NCBI RefSeq assembly: GCF_005885675.1 | Contig: NZ_VANR01000001.1 | Coordinates: forward strand, 434,001 to 498,000 | From: Polaribacter aestuariivivens | GTDB lineage: Bacteria; Bacteroidota; Bacteroidia; Flavobacteriales; Flavobacteriaceae | Direction: 5' to 3' | Length of the DNA stretch: 64,000 nucleotides | Shown: piece after piece, positions 1-8,303 of the stretch | Layout: every line of letters starts with the position of its first letter | Position numbering within the stretch: the first letter of the stretch is position 1 | Made by a program: the position numbers and the translations under genes | Notes under the pieces: model-generated | Database searches by the model: none | What the model was told of the DNA's origin: nothing | The model's input: the letters and a program-made list of their open reading frames with translations, nothing else

Positions 1-412
1 GGGCTTTGCCGCACACTTGCGTTATCATTGGATGGAACCTGTAGTTTATAATTCTTTACGTTATATTCCATTAGCTATTATTGGAGGTTTTTCTGCACAA
101 GATGTAGCTTTTGTACATTTTTTTAATATTACCATTGGACATTTGAATCACGCAAACATCAATTGGGATTATGGTTGGCTAAAATACATTTTAAACAATC
201 CAAAAATGCACATTTGGCATCACTCAAAAGAATTACCAGAAGAAAGAAAATACGGTGTAAATTTCGGTCTTACACTAAGTATTTGGGACTATATTTTTAA
301 AACAAATTACATACCACATTCAGGAAAAGATATTGAATTGGGTTTTGATGGTGATGAAAACTTCCCTAAAGGTTTTTTAAAGCAAGAATTGTATCCTTTA
401 AGTAAAAAGTAA
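1..412 (+). CDS. Sterol desaturase / fatty acid hydroxylase superfamily, C-terminal part
   Basis: The open frame runs in from the left edge (first complete codon at base 2), so the start of the gene lies outside the window. The TTG at 17 is not a convincing start because the frame upstream already reads GFAAH. The visible part carries the histidine clusters of the membrane di-iron hydroxylase family: HLNHANINW near the middle and MHIWHH after it. These His residues bind the iron pair in family members, which hydroxylate or desaturate lipids such as sterols, carotenoids or fatty acids. The substrate cannot be told from this fragment. The end KQELYPLSKK looks natural. It converges with the phosphatase gene on the other strand. 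Confidence 0.8.
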   Translation, partial: GFAAHLRYHWMEPVVYNSLRYIPLAIIGGFSAQDVAFVHFFNITIGHLNHANINWDYGWLKYILNNPKMHIWHHSKELPEERKYGVNFGLTLSIWDYIFKTNYIPHSGKDIELGFDGDENFPKGFLKQELYPLSKK

Positions 413-416
413 ACCT

Positions 417-442
417 GTTTTTCTTGCGAAACGCAGAAAAGT
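417..442. terminator. Possible bidirectional terminator between convergent genes
   Basis: An imperfect hairpin (TTTTCTTGCG, loop AAA, CGCAGAAAA, one bulge) sits between the convergent ends at 412 and 463 and is followed by an A-rich run. It could end transcription from either side. Only the sequence shape supports this. Confidence 0.35.
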
Positions 443-462
443 AAAAAAAAATTTAAAGTAAT

Positions 463-1248
463 TTATATTGATATATTAGGGGTTTCTCCACAAAGTTGAT
501 AAGATAATCTTCTGAAAAGTCTATTTATTCCTCCCTTTTTCATTTGGATATAAGCTTGGTAATTACTTTGAACATACTCTTTTGTTACTACGTTCATCGC
601 ACAAATTTTTCCTGTAAATGCTGCACCAGTATCAATATTCCAAATATTTAGAGCATTCATAGGTTTTTCTATATTAAAATTTAAAGTAGGTGTATGCCCT
701 ATAAAAATTTCATTATAATGTTTAACTCTTTTAGGATAAAATGCCGAATTTTCATCTATTTTTTGATTTGCAATCAGAGCCATTTCCCATAAAGTTCTGT
801 CAAAATAAAAATTTTCTTTAAAAATTTCTTTTTCAACACCATGCATTGATGTAAAACCAGCATGTAAAAACAAACGATTTTCATCATCTAAATAATACAA
901 AGGCATATTTTCGAAAAAGGTTAAATGTTGCTTTTTTTCTTCAATAGAAAAACCTTCGTAACTATCAATAGTTTCTTTTCCTCCATACATATACCAAGTA
1001 GGATTTACCTCCTCTTTTTTCAACCAATTTTCACACCAAACATCATGGTTTCCTTTGATAAAAATACAGTTAATTTTTTCTGATAAATTAATTAAAAACT
1101 GAACTACTTGAGCAGATTCGCTCCAACCATCTACATAATCACCCATAAAAATTAAGGTGTCTTTTTCTGTTATTTCCATTTTATTTAAAACCTGAAGTAA
1201 GGCTTTTAAGCCTCCATGTATATCTCCTATTGCAAAGGTTCTTTTCAT
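463..1248 (-). CDS. Calcineurin-like metallophosphoesterase (Ser/Thr phosphatase type)
   Basis: This 261-residue protein has the ordered metal-binding motifs of the PPP-like metallophosphatases: GDIHG at residues 8-12, GDYVDGW at 36-42, GNHD at 66-69, then LFLHAGF and FIGHTP further on. Those motifs bind two metal ions and hydrolyse phosphate esters. Bacterial relatives include PrpA/PrpB-type protein phosphatases and diadenosine tetraphosphatases; the sequence alone does not choose between them. There is no signal peptide, so it is probably cytoplasmic. It starts 11 bases after the BamA-like gene and is the last gene of a four-gene reverse-strand operon. Confidence 0.85.
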   Translation of the reverse strand: MKRTFAIGDIHGGLKALLQVLNKMEITEKDTLIFMGDYVDGWSESAQVVQFLINLSEKINCIFIKGNHDVWCENWLKKEEVNPTWYMYGGKETIDSYEGFSIEEKKQHLTFFENMPLYYLDDENRLFLHAGFTSMHGVEKEIFKENFYFDRTLWEMALIANQKIDENSAFYPKRVKHYNEIFIGHTPTLNFNIEKPMNALNIWNIDTGAAFTGKICAMNVVTKEYVQSNYQAYIQMKKGGINRLFRRLSYQLCGETPNISI

Positions 1249-1259
1249 AATTTATTTTT

Positions 1260-2537
1260 TTAAAAATATTGTCCGATTCCAAAAACCAACCCTCCTTTTG
1301 AATTGCTTTTACCATCATAAACCTTAAAACCGTAATCGATTCTAAACGTTGCATTGTATACTTTTTTACTGATAAAACGAAGTCCGAAACCACTATAAAT
1401 TCTTAATTTTTCGTTTTTTAAAAAATCGTTTAACTCTCCTCCTGGATCTCTCCAAGAACCTATATCAGTAAAAATATTTGTTTGTATTGCCAACCAATTT
1501 TTATCATAAATTGTATATCTAAATTCAGAGTTTAAAGTTGCAACTCCTGTTCCTCTATCAACTAAAAAACCAACTCCTCTAATATTTACGTTATTGTCTA
1601 ATGCAAATGGTGCAAATGGAGAATTTTCGTTTGTTGATAATCCAAAACGTAACCTGTTTGCCCAATTTCCTTTGTTTCCAACTCTTTTAAAATATAAAAA
1701 ATCATTCCAAGCAATTAAAAATTCATTTTGAAAATCGTTTTCTGTTAGTACATATTGTGCATATAAAATGCTTTTAAAACCATTTACGTATTGATAAAAA
1801 TAATTCAAAGTATCATAGGTATAAACAAGTTTAAAAAGAGCTTTATTTAAATTTAATTTTTGAGGCACTGAACTATCTGTAGCTCCAGATAAATAGGTAT
1901 AATCTTCAGAAAAAATATTTACACCAAAATCTATACTATTTTTTAGGTTGAATTGATGTAATGCTAAGACTTCAAAAGAAATGTTATTGTATAAATAATT
2001 GGCTGATGTATTGTTGAAAAACAAAGGTTCTTCACTTTTCCAGTTTTGATGGTTCACAGCCAAACCCCATTTTTTAGCAAATAAATTTGGTGCTCTAAAG
2101 TTTACACCGTATGAATTGAATCCATTATTTTGATAAAAACCTCCGAAAGTAATATTTCTACCAAATAAATTATAGTCATACAAACCAATTTTAAAAGCAA
2201 ACTGCTTGTTTGTTGTGGTCCAAAAATTAACTTCTGGAATAATAGTGAAATTTTCTTCTAAAAAAAATAGTACTTCATAGTTATTTTTCTCGACAAAATG
2301 CACCTCGTAAAAAGCATTACTAATAGCAGGTAATCTTTTTAAAAATATTAAATCATTCTCTAACTTTATAGAATCTAATTTTTGATGTTTTTTAGTTGTA
2401 AGTATTTTGTTTACAAAAGAACTTTTTAATTTTTCTGCACCTTTTATTTTTACCTGAATTACTTGATTTTCTTGTGAATGTAAAAAGCCTGCAAAAAGCA
2501 AAAAAAGAGTAAGAAAAAAGAAATTCTTACGCATCAT
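1260..2537 (-). CDS. BamA/TamA-like outer membrane protein (POTRA plus beta-barrel)
   Basis: The 425-residue product starts with a signal peptide (hydrophobic stretch ending near FLHSQ). A region of about 100 residues follows that resembles a single POTRA repeat (VIQVKIKGAEKL, then ENDLIFLKRLPAISN). The rest is a series of alternating barrel strands ending in an aromatic residue (GIGQYF), the usual signal for barrel insertion. This is the architecture of short Omp85-superfamily surface antigen proteins. Its ATG overlaps the stop of the upstream lipoprotein gene (TAATG), so the two are translationally coupled. The cargo or lipid it handles is unknown. Confidence 0.75.
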   Translation of the reverse strand: MMRKNFFFLTLFLLFAGFLHSQENQVIQVKIKGAEKLKSSFVNKILTTKKHQKLDSIKLENDLIFLKRLPAISNAFYEVHFVEKNNYEVLFFLEENFTIIPEVNFWTTTNKQFAFKIGLYDYNLFGRNITFGGFYQNNGFNSYGVNFRAPNLFAKKWGLAVNHQNWKSEEPLFFNNTSANYLYNNISFEVLALHQFNLKNSIDFGVNIFSEDYTYLSGATDSSVPQKLNLNKALFKLVYTYDTLNYFYQYVNGFKSILYAQYVLTENDFQNEFLIAWNDFLYFKRVGNKGNWANRLRFGLSTNENSPFAPFALDNNVNIRGVGFLVDRGTGVATLNSEFRYTIYDKNWLAIQTNIFTDIGSWRDPGGELNDFLKNEKLRIYSGFGLRFISKKVYNATFRIDYGFKVYDGKSNSKGGLVFGIGQYF

Positions 2538-3937
2538 TATTCAACAATAAACGTTTTTTGAATTACTAAATTCACCCAATTATCGGAACTTATTCCTAAT
2601 AAATTAAATGTATTTTCATCGTCTAAAACCAATGCTGGAGGAGTAGTTCTATTCAAATTATCAATTACATTAGAATCATCATAATACGTAAAAGTTTTTT
2701 CTGTAGTAAATGTACCTGAAAGAAAAGTATTATCACTTTTTGTTAGTATTTGTAAGTATTTTTCGTTTTCTGGAAAAGTACCATCTTGCCAAGTAAAAGT
2801 TGGTTTTAAAGTTTCTGAGTAAGTAATTTCTACTGTACTTTTCCACTCTGTTGTTCTGGTTTGATTTTTTGTTCTTATTGGTTTTGAAATGTGTAATTTA
2901 CCATCAGTAATATAAGTTACCACACACCAAACTTCTTTAGATCTGTTGTTGGAAAAACGCCTGAATTGATCACCAAAAACAGCAACGTTTGTTAGGTTTT
3001 TTCTTCTGTAATTTGAAAAATCTGTTTCATCTACAGTTGTATTTTCAGTTTCATAATATCTAAAATCGAAAGAATTTATTATAGGATAATAGTAAATATA
3101 GGTGGTTTCTTTATTTCCGTTTGCATTTCCAGCAAAAGCGAGTGCAGTGTCTAATGTTTTGTCTGAATTTACTGCTATGTATTCTTCTAAATTTCTTGGA
3201 ATAAATTGTTTTTCAATAATAAGATTTACCCAATTATCTTCACTAACTCCCATTAAAGTGAAATTATAAATTTCATCTTCTACCAAATCTTCTGGAGTTG
3301 AAGTGTTAATATTTAAAACAACATTACTTGTGTCGTAAAACTGAAATGTTTTTTCTGTAGTATATGTGCCTGAAATAAAAGAATTTTCTTCATCAGAAAT
3401 TACTTGAAAATAAATTACATTTTCTTTAATAGTACCATCTTCCCAAGTAAATTTTGGTGATAAAGTTGTTGGATATGTTATGTTTGTTGAGGCTGAATAT
3501 TCTGTTGGTTTGGAGGTGTTTTTTAGTTTTATTGGGTCTGAAATATGTAATTTACCTTCTGTTAAATACGTTACCAAACACCAAGTTTCTAATGAACTTG
3601 GACGAGAAAATCTTTCTAGCTTACCTCCAAAAACAGCTTCTTGGGTTAAAGAACTTCTTCTGTAGTTTGAAAAATTAGTTTGGTCTGCATTTGCATCTTC
3701 CATTTCATAGTAACGTATATCTGTTGCTCCTTCTACAGGGTAGTAAAAAATATAATTTAAACTTGTATTTGCTTCAGCATTTGTAGCACAAGCAATTAAA
3801 TTATCTATTTCACGGTTTGAATTTTCATCAATATATTGTTGTAAATTTCTTGGTACTACAACATCACCTCCATCATCAGAACAAGAAAAAAATACTGAGA
3901 CAAAAAGTATAAAAAATAAAAAACGCTTACTATTCAT
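2537..3937 (-). CDS. Lipoprotein with two tandem copies of an unknown domain
   Basis: The N-terminus is a lipoprotein signal with the lipid-bearing Cys at residue 19 (FFSC), followed by acidic residues (SDDGGD) like those that send Bacteroidota lipoproteins to the cell surface. The mature part is an internal duplication: residues about 30-246 and 247-466 align along their whole length. Each copy starts PRNL(Q/E)(Q/E)YI and shares FSNYRR, W-C-(L/V)-VTY, GKLHIS, (S/T)GT(Y/F)TTEKTF and DNWVNL. I do not recognise the family. Coupling to the BamA-like gene suggests a surface lipoprotein that works with that barrel. It follows the Usp gene by 7 bases. Confidence 0.75.
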   Translation of the reverse strand: MNSKRFLFFILFVSVFFSCSDDGGDVVVPRNLQQYIDENSNREIDNLIACATNAEANTSLNYIFYYPVEGATDIRYYEMEDANADQTNFSNYRRSSLTQEAVFGGKLERFSRPSSLETWCLVTYLTEGKLHISDPIKLKNTSKPTEYSASTNITYPTTLSPKFTWEDGTIKENVIYFQVISDEENSFISGTYTTEKTFQFYDTSNVVLNINTSTPEDLVEDEIYNFTLMGVSEDNWVNLIIEKQFIPRNLEEYIAVNSDKTLDTALAFAGNANGNKETTYIYYYPIINSFDFRYYETENTTVDETDFSNYRRKNLTNVAVFGDQFRRFSNNRSKEVWCVVTYITDGKLHISKPIRTKNQTRTTEWKSTVEITYSETLKPTFTWQDGTFPENEKYLQILTKSDNTFLSGTFTTEKTFTYYDDSNVIDNLNRTTPPALVLDDENTFNLLGISSDNWVNLVIQKTFIVE

Positions 3938-3944
3938 TAATAAT

Positions 3945-4778
3945 TTAAATTTTAAAAGTAATAATTGGTAATGCTGAATGGTTGCTTAAATCTTCAGAAA
4001 TGCTTCCAGAAAAGATATGTGACAAACCTTTTCTGCCATGAGTTGCTGTTGAAATTAAATCTGCACCTATTGCATTTGAAAAATTTAAAATACCTTGTTC
4101 TATAGATCTTTCACAAACAAAATGTACATTTATTAACCTATCTATATTTCCTTCGGCTTTCATTAAAAATTGATGCGCTAAAGCATCCATTTCTGCAGTT
4201 GTTTTAAAGTTTTCGTTTGGTAAATTTACATACAAAATATGTTTTTTTGCTTCAAATAAATCCAAAGTTTTTAGCATTTCTTTAAATGCAGGAATAGATT
4301 CTTCTGAAAAATCTGTAGCAAAAACAATATCTTTAAAATTTACATCATGTAATTCATTTTTAATAACCAAAACAGGAATTTCTGAGTATCTAACTACTTT
4401 TTCTGTATTGGATCCTATAAAAAACTCTTTTAATCCGCTAACTCCGTGTGAACCCATTATAATTAATTCGGCACCAACTTCTTTGGCTACTACATTTACT
4501 TCACTAAAAACTTTGTAGTGCTTTATAATTGGCACAACTTTTACGTCTTTCAGATACTCTTTTTCTAAAAAAGTTTTGAATCTTTTTTCGGCTATCTTTA
4601 AAAAAAATACTGCTTTTTCTTGTTGATAACTTGGGCTTTCTGCTAAGTTAACTTCTTGTAAATCTAACATATGCAATGCAATGATAGATGCATTTATTTT
4701 TTTTGCTAATTGTGCAGCTGTTTTAAGTGCATTTTCTGAGTGATTTGAAAAATCTACGGGTACAACTATTTTTTTCAT
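3945..4778 (-). CDS. Universal stress protein, two tandem Usp domains
   Basis: This 277-residue protein contains two UspA-type domains. The first (about 1-142) begins KKIVVPVDFSNHSENAL and carries a complete ATP-binding signature, GSHGVSGLKEFFIGSNTE, followed by the typical IPVLVIK strand. The second (about 147-277) begins DIVFATDFSEES and has the related THGRKGLSHIFSGSISE. Tandem Usp proteins of this size are common in flavobacteria and are thought to act as cytoplasmic stress or dormancy factors binding ATP or AMP. It is the first gene of the reverse operon running to 463, with a candidate promoter just upstream. Confidence 0.9.
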   Translation of the reverse strand: MKKIVVPVDFSNHSENALKTAAQLAKKINASIIALHMLDLQEVNLAESPSYQQEKAVFFLKIAEKRFKTFLEKEYLKDVKVVPIIKHYKVFSEVNVVAKEVGAELIIMGSHGVSGLKEFFIGSNTEKVVRYSEIPVLVIKNELHDVNFKDIVFATDFSEESIPAFKEMLKTLDLFEAKKHILYVNLPNENFKTTAEMDALAHQFLMKAEGNIDRLINVHFVCERSIEQGILNFSNAIGADLISTATHGRKGLSHIFSGSISEDLSNHSALPIITFKI

Positions 4779-4801
4779 AAGTATTGTTTATTTAAACTAC
4801 T

Positions 4802-4809
4802 CAAATTTA
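4802..4809 (-). promoter_or_regulatory. Candidate -7 promoter element for the Usp operon
   Basis: On the reverse strand this reads TAAATTTG, a match to the Bacteroidota -7 consensus TAnnTTTG, 23 bases before the Usp ATG. No clean TTG box is seen at the right distance upstream. Confidence 0.4.
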
Positions 4810-4848
4810 AAGCAATCTATTAGCATAAAACAGGATATTTATCATGTT

Positions 4849-5850
4849 TTATTGAGAATACAAAGTTCTTAAAAGTTCTTCTGCAGGTTTATTTTGCGGT
4901 GTAAATCTGTTGTTTTTTTCTCCTCCAACTCTTTCATGACTATGAAACCATTTCCATACAAAACCACCAGCAAACCAATTTTCTTTCCAAAATTGATTGT
5001 GTATTGCTTGCAATCCGTTTACTTGTGCTTGTAAATTTACACTATCTTCTACTCTATTGGAGTTCCATGGTTCTTTTCCTGAAAAATCGACACTTCTGTA
5101 ACCAAATTCGGTAAATAAAACAGGTTTATTAAATTGTTTTTGAACTTTTATTATTTCGTTTTTATGTGGCGTCCAACCCAATTCAAAATCTGCTACTGAT
5201 GGCGATTTTTTATCTGTTAGAGGAAAATAAGCATCTACACCTATAAAATCTAATTCACTCCAAAAAGGCACTCTTTTAAACTCGTCCCAATTTGCAGCGT
5301 AGGTTAATTTTCCTTTGTAAACTTTTCTAATTTCTTTAATTACTTTTTGCCAATAATCGGGTCTGTTTATTACAAATTGTTCTAATTCTGTACCAATACA
5401 AAAAATATCTGCTTTTAATTTTTCAGCAGCGTTTGCATAAGTTAATATAAAACTTAAGTAAGAATTTTCTAAAACTTGCCAGCTTTCTTCAGAAGTCATT
5501 TTTATATTTCCTGTAAATTCGCCGCGATAAACCCAAATATGTGGCTTTACCATAATTTTTACACCTTCTTTTTGAAATCTTTCTGCGTATTGTAATAACC
5601 CATTTTTAGTTTCTCCAAACCATTGTCTGTTCGTATTATGAATTATTTTTGGTGTTGAAAGGTTTCTAATAAAACCAAAAGGCATCAACGCAACATAATT
5701 GCTTTGTGCCTTTAAAACTGGTGTTATATGTTTGCTGTTTATAGAATCTCTTGATGCTACAAAACTGACTCCATTAATTTTTTTAGTTTGACTTTTACAA
5801 GAAAAATTTAAAATAATTAACAGTAGTAAAAGGAAGTTTTTTGTTTTCAT
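4849..5850 (-). CDS. Glycoside hydrolase family 113-like lipoprotein
   Basis: The 333-residue protein has a lipoprotein signal with Cys at residue 18 (LNFSC). The mature part looks like a TIM-barrel glycosidase of the GH113 type: GVSFVA at the start, VMVKPHIW-like strand IMVKPHIWVYRG, FCIGTELEQF holding the likely acid/base Glu, DFIGVDAYFPL, and PVLFTEFGYRS with the likely nucleophile Glu. Characterised GH113 enzymes are beta-mannanases, so a mannan or related glycan is a plausible substrate; this is inferred. It lies 27 bases after the outer-membrane protein gene and is probably transcribed with it. Confidence 0.75.
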   Translation of the reverse strand: MKTKNFLLLLLIILNFSCKSQTKKINGVSFVASRDSINSKHITPVLKAQSNYVALMPFGFIRNLSTPKIIHNTNRQWFGETKNGLLQYAERFQKEGVKIMVKPHIWVYRGEFTGNIKMTSEESWQVLENSYLSFILTYANAAEKLKADIFCIGTELEQFVINRPDYWQKVIKEIRKVYKGKLTYAANWDEFKRVPFWSELDFIGVDAYFPLTDKKSPSVADFELGWTPHKNEIIKVQKQFNKPVLFTEFGYRSVDFSGKEPWNSNRVEDSVNLQAQVNGLQAIHNQFWKENWFAGGFVWKWFHSHERVGGEKNNRFTPQNKPAEELLRTLYSQ

Positions 5851-5877
5851 AAATCTCCCTAAAAATACTTCTTTTTG

Positions 5878-6783
5878 TTAAAACAACGCTCTTAAACCAA
5901 TGTTAAAACTTTCTCCTAAACCAGTTGCATTACCTCTTACGAATTTACTGTACAAAGCTTCTAAGTTTAATACGTCTGTTAATTGGTATTTACCTCCAAA
6001 ACCTACTGTTGTAAAATCTTGTGTAAAATCTCCAAACCTATTTGTATGTTGTACAAAACCTAAAACTGTAGATTTATCTGATGGAAAATAACTCAAAAAT
6101 AAACCAGGGTTTAAAATAAATGTATTTGAGGCAAAACTACCTTCAATAGTTGTTCTTCTTCCTAGGTTATCTGTAGTACTTACATCTTCTTTACCAAAAA
6201 AGTATTGCGTATTAAGTTCTGTAAATAATTGCCATTTTCCGCTAGAAAAAGTGTGGTCATAAAAAAATCTATTTTGAATATTCCAAGCTGCTTCATCTAA
6301 AAAAACATCATTTTTTGTTTCGTTTTTTACTAATGGAATATGAATGGAAGATTGTACAGAAAAATTACCAATGTTCTCAAAAGGTTGCCATTTTAATGAT
6401 GGAGCAATTGTTGTTATTGCTGCTCTTTCATCAAAACTAAATACAGACAAAGCATTTCTACCACCAATATTATTAGAACGAAACTCTACAATTACACCTA
6501 AGTTTACTCTATTGTTATCAGAAATTCCAGTAAAAACTTCTACTGTAGATGTTAGGTAATTTTCTCTTGGCTTTGTTCTCTTTGTGCCATCAGGTCCAAA
6601 CAAGTCTTTTGTTTCTGTATATAAGTTATTAAAAAACTTAATATCCCATTGATTTTTGTCTAATAATTTTGAAGGTGTGTAGGTTTGAATGTTGCTTTTA
6701 TTATCATCATCTTCTTGTGCAAAAGACTGAAAACTAACTATTAAAACAGCTGTAATAAAAACTCTTGAAATTAATTTACTCAT
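5878..6783 (-). CDS. Predicted outer-membrane beta-barrel protein, unknown function
   Basis: The product is 301 residues with a signal peptide ending near FQSFAQ. The mature chain has an acidic linker, then repeated amphipathic strand patterns with many aromatic residues (WDIKFFNNLYTET, FFYDHTF, LNTQYFF) and ends SFNIGLRALF with a terminal Phe, all typical of an outer-membrane barrel. I do not recognise a named family. It is the first gene of a two-gene unit with the GH113-like lipoprotein, so it might help export, bind or sense the glycan that enzyme acts on. Confidence 0.6.
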   Translation of the reverse strand: MSKLISRVFITAVLIVSFQSFAQEDDDNKSNIQTYTPSKLLDKNQWDIKFFNNLYTETKDLFGPDGTKRTKPRENYLTSTVEVFTGISDNNRVNLGVIVEFRSNNIGGRNALSVFSFDERAAITTIAPSLKWQPFENIGNFSVQSSIHIPLVKNETKNDVFLDEAAWNIQNRFFYDHTFSSGKWQLFTELNTQYFFGKEDVSTTDNLGRRTTIEGSFASNTFILNPGLFLSYFPSDKSTVLGFVQHTNRFGDFTQDFTTVGFGGKYQLTDVLNLEALYSKFVRGNATGLGESFNIGLRALF

Positions 6784-6950
6784 TTTGGTTGATTTTATTT
6801 TGTTGGATATTTAAAAAAACTCAAACATTAAGTCTATGCTTTTATGAAATACTTACAAACCAAAAACTTTATTTAAAACAATTCTAAACTGTATTTTAAT
6901 ATTAAGTTCTTAACTTTAACTGCGACATAAAAAGTAATAATCAATCAACT

Positions 6951-8300
6951 ATGGAACATATCGTTATTATAGGTAATGGAATTTCTGGTGTAACTGCTGC
7001 AAGACATATTAGAAAAAATTCTGATAAAAAAATTACAATTGTTTCAGCAGAAACCAAGTATTTTTTTTCCAGAACCGCACTCATGTATATTTACATGGGA
7101 CATATGAAATTTGAACATACACAACCTTATGAAAACTGGTTTTGGGAGAAAAATAACATTCATCTTAAAGAAGGTTTTGTGGCTGCTGTGAATACAGAAA
7201 AAAATCAACTTGAATTTACAAATGGTGAAACACTTTCTTACGACAAACTAATTATTGCCACTGGCTCTAAACCAAATAAATTTGGTTGGCCTGGTCAAGA
7301 TTTATCTGGTGTTATGGGAATGTATCACAAACAAGATTTAGACAATTTAGAAAAATATGCGCCAGATAATGAAACTTGCAAGAGAGCTGTTATTGTTGGT
7401 GGTGGTTTAATTGGTATTGAACTTGCAGAAATGTTAAGAAGCCGAAAAATTCCGGTTACATTTTTAGTAAGAGAAGATAGTTTTTGGAATGGTGTTTTAC
7501 CGGCACAAGAATCTGAAATGATTAATAAACATATCAAAGAACATCATATAGATTTACGTTTAAGTACAAATTTAAAAGAAATTAAAGCTGATGAAAACGG
7601 ACAAGTAAAATCTATAATTATTGAAGAAACTGGTGAAGAAATTCCATGCAATGTTGTTGGTTTAACAGCAGGAGTTACTCCAAATATCGATTTTCTAAAA
7701 ACCTCTGGAATTGAAACAGATAAAGGCGTAAAAGTAAACCGCTTTTTAGAAACAAATATTAAAAACATATACGCAATTGGAGATTGTGCTGAACAACATG
7801 AAGCTATAGGACGAAGAAGAAACATTGAAGCTGTTTGGTATACAGGTAGAATGATGGGCGAAACTTTAGCACAAACAATTTGTGGTAACAAAACAGCATA
7901 CAAACCTGGACATTGGTTTAATTCTGCAAAATTTTTAGACATCGAGTATCAAACGTATGGTTGGGTTTTTAGTGAAAGAAACAAGAAAGAAAACGAAGCC
8001 TATTTTCAATGGAAACATCCAAAAGAAAATAAATGTATAACCATTTCTTTTGATAAAAATTCAAAATTATTTTTAGGAATAAACACTTTTGGAATTAGAA
8101 TGCGTCATGAAATTTTTGACAACTGGCTTACTCAAAAAAAATCAATAGAACATGTTTTAGAGCATTTACTTGATGCCAATTTTGACCCAGAATTTTACAA
8201 ACTTCATGAAAAAGAAATTGTAACAAAATTCAATAAAGAAAATAATACAAACATTCAACTGAAAAAGAAAAGTTGGAAACGAATTTTTAGCAAAGCATAA
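6951..8300 (+). CDS. NAD(P)/FAD-dependent oxidoreductase
   Basis: This 449-residue flavoprotein has the two dinucleotide-binding sites of the pyridine nucleotide-disulphide oxidoreductase class: IIGNGISG near residue 6 for FAD and VIVGGGLIGIELAE near 146 for NAD(P)H, with the FAD-closing motif IYAIGDCAEQ near 273. Its nearest known types are NirB-like or rubredoxin/ferredoxin reductases. There is no redox CxxC pair and no signal peptide. It ends 3 bases before the membrane polyferredoxin gene, so it probably passes electrons from NAD(P)H to those iron-sulphur clusters. It opens a six-gene forward cluster. Confidence 0.85.
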   Translation: MEHIVIIGNGISGVTAARHIRKNSDKKITIVSAETKYFFSRTALMYIYMGHMKFEHTQPYENWFWEKNNIHLKEGFVAAVNTEKNQLEFTNGETLSYDKLIIATGSKPNKFGWPGQDLSGVMGMYHKQDLDNLEKYAPDNETCKRAVIVGGGLIGIELAEMLRSRKIPVTFLVREDSFWNGVLPAQESEMINKHIKEHHIDLRLSTNLKEIKADENGQVKSIIIEETGEEIPCNVVGLTAGVTPNIDFLKTSGIETDKGVKVNRFLETNIKNIYAIGDCAEQHEAIGRRRNIEAVWYTGRMMGETLAQTICGNKTAYKPGHWFNSAKFLDIEYQTYGWVFSERNKKENEAYFQWKHPKENKCITISFDKNSKLFLGINTFGIRMRHEIFDNWLTQKKSIEHVLEHLLDANFDPEFYKLHEKEIVTKFNKENNTNIQLKKKSWKRIFSKA

Positions 8301-8303
8301 AAG

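Noticed and set aside
1181..1393. Reverse-strand open frame between phosphatase and BamA-like genes
   Set aside because: It lies in another frame over both genes and has no family features.
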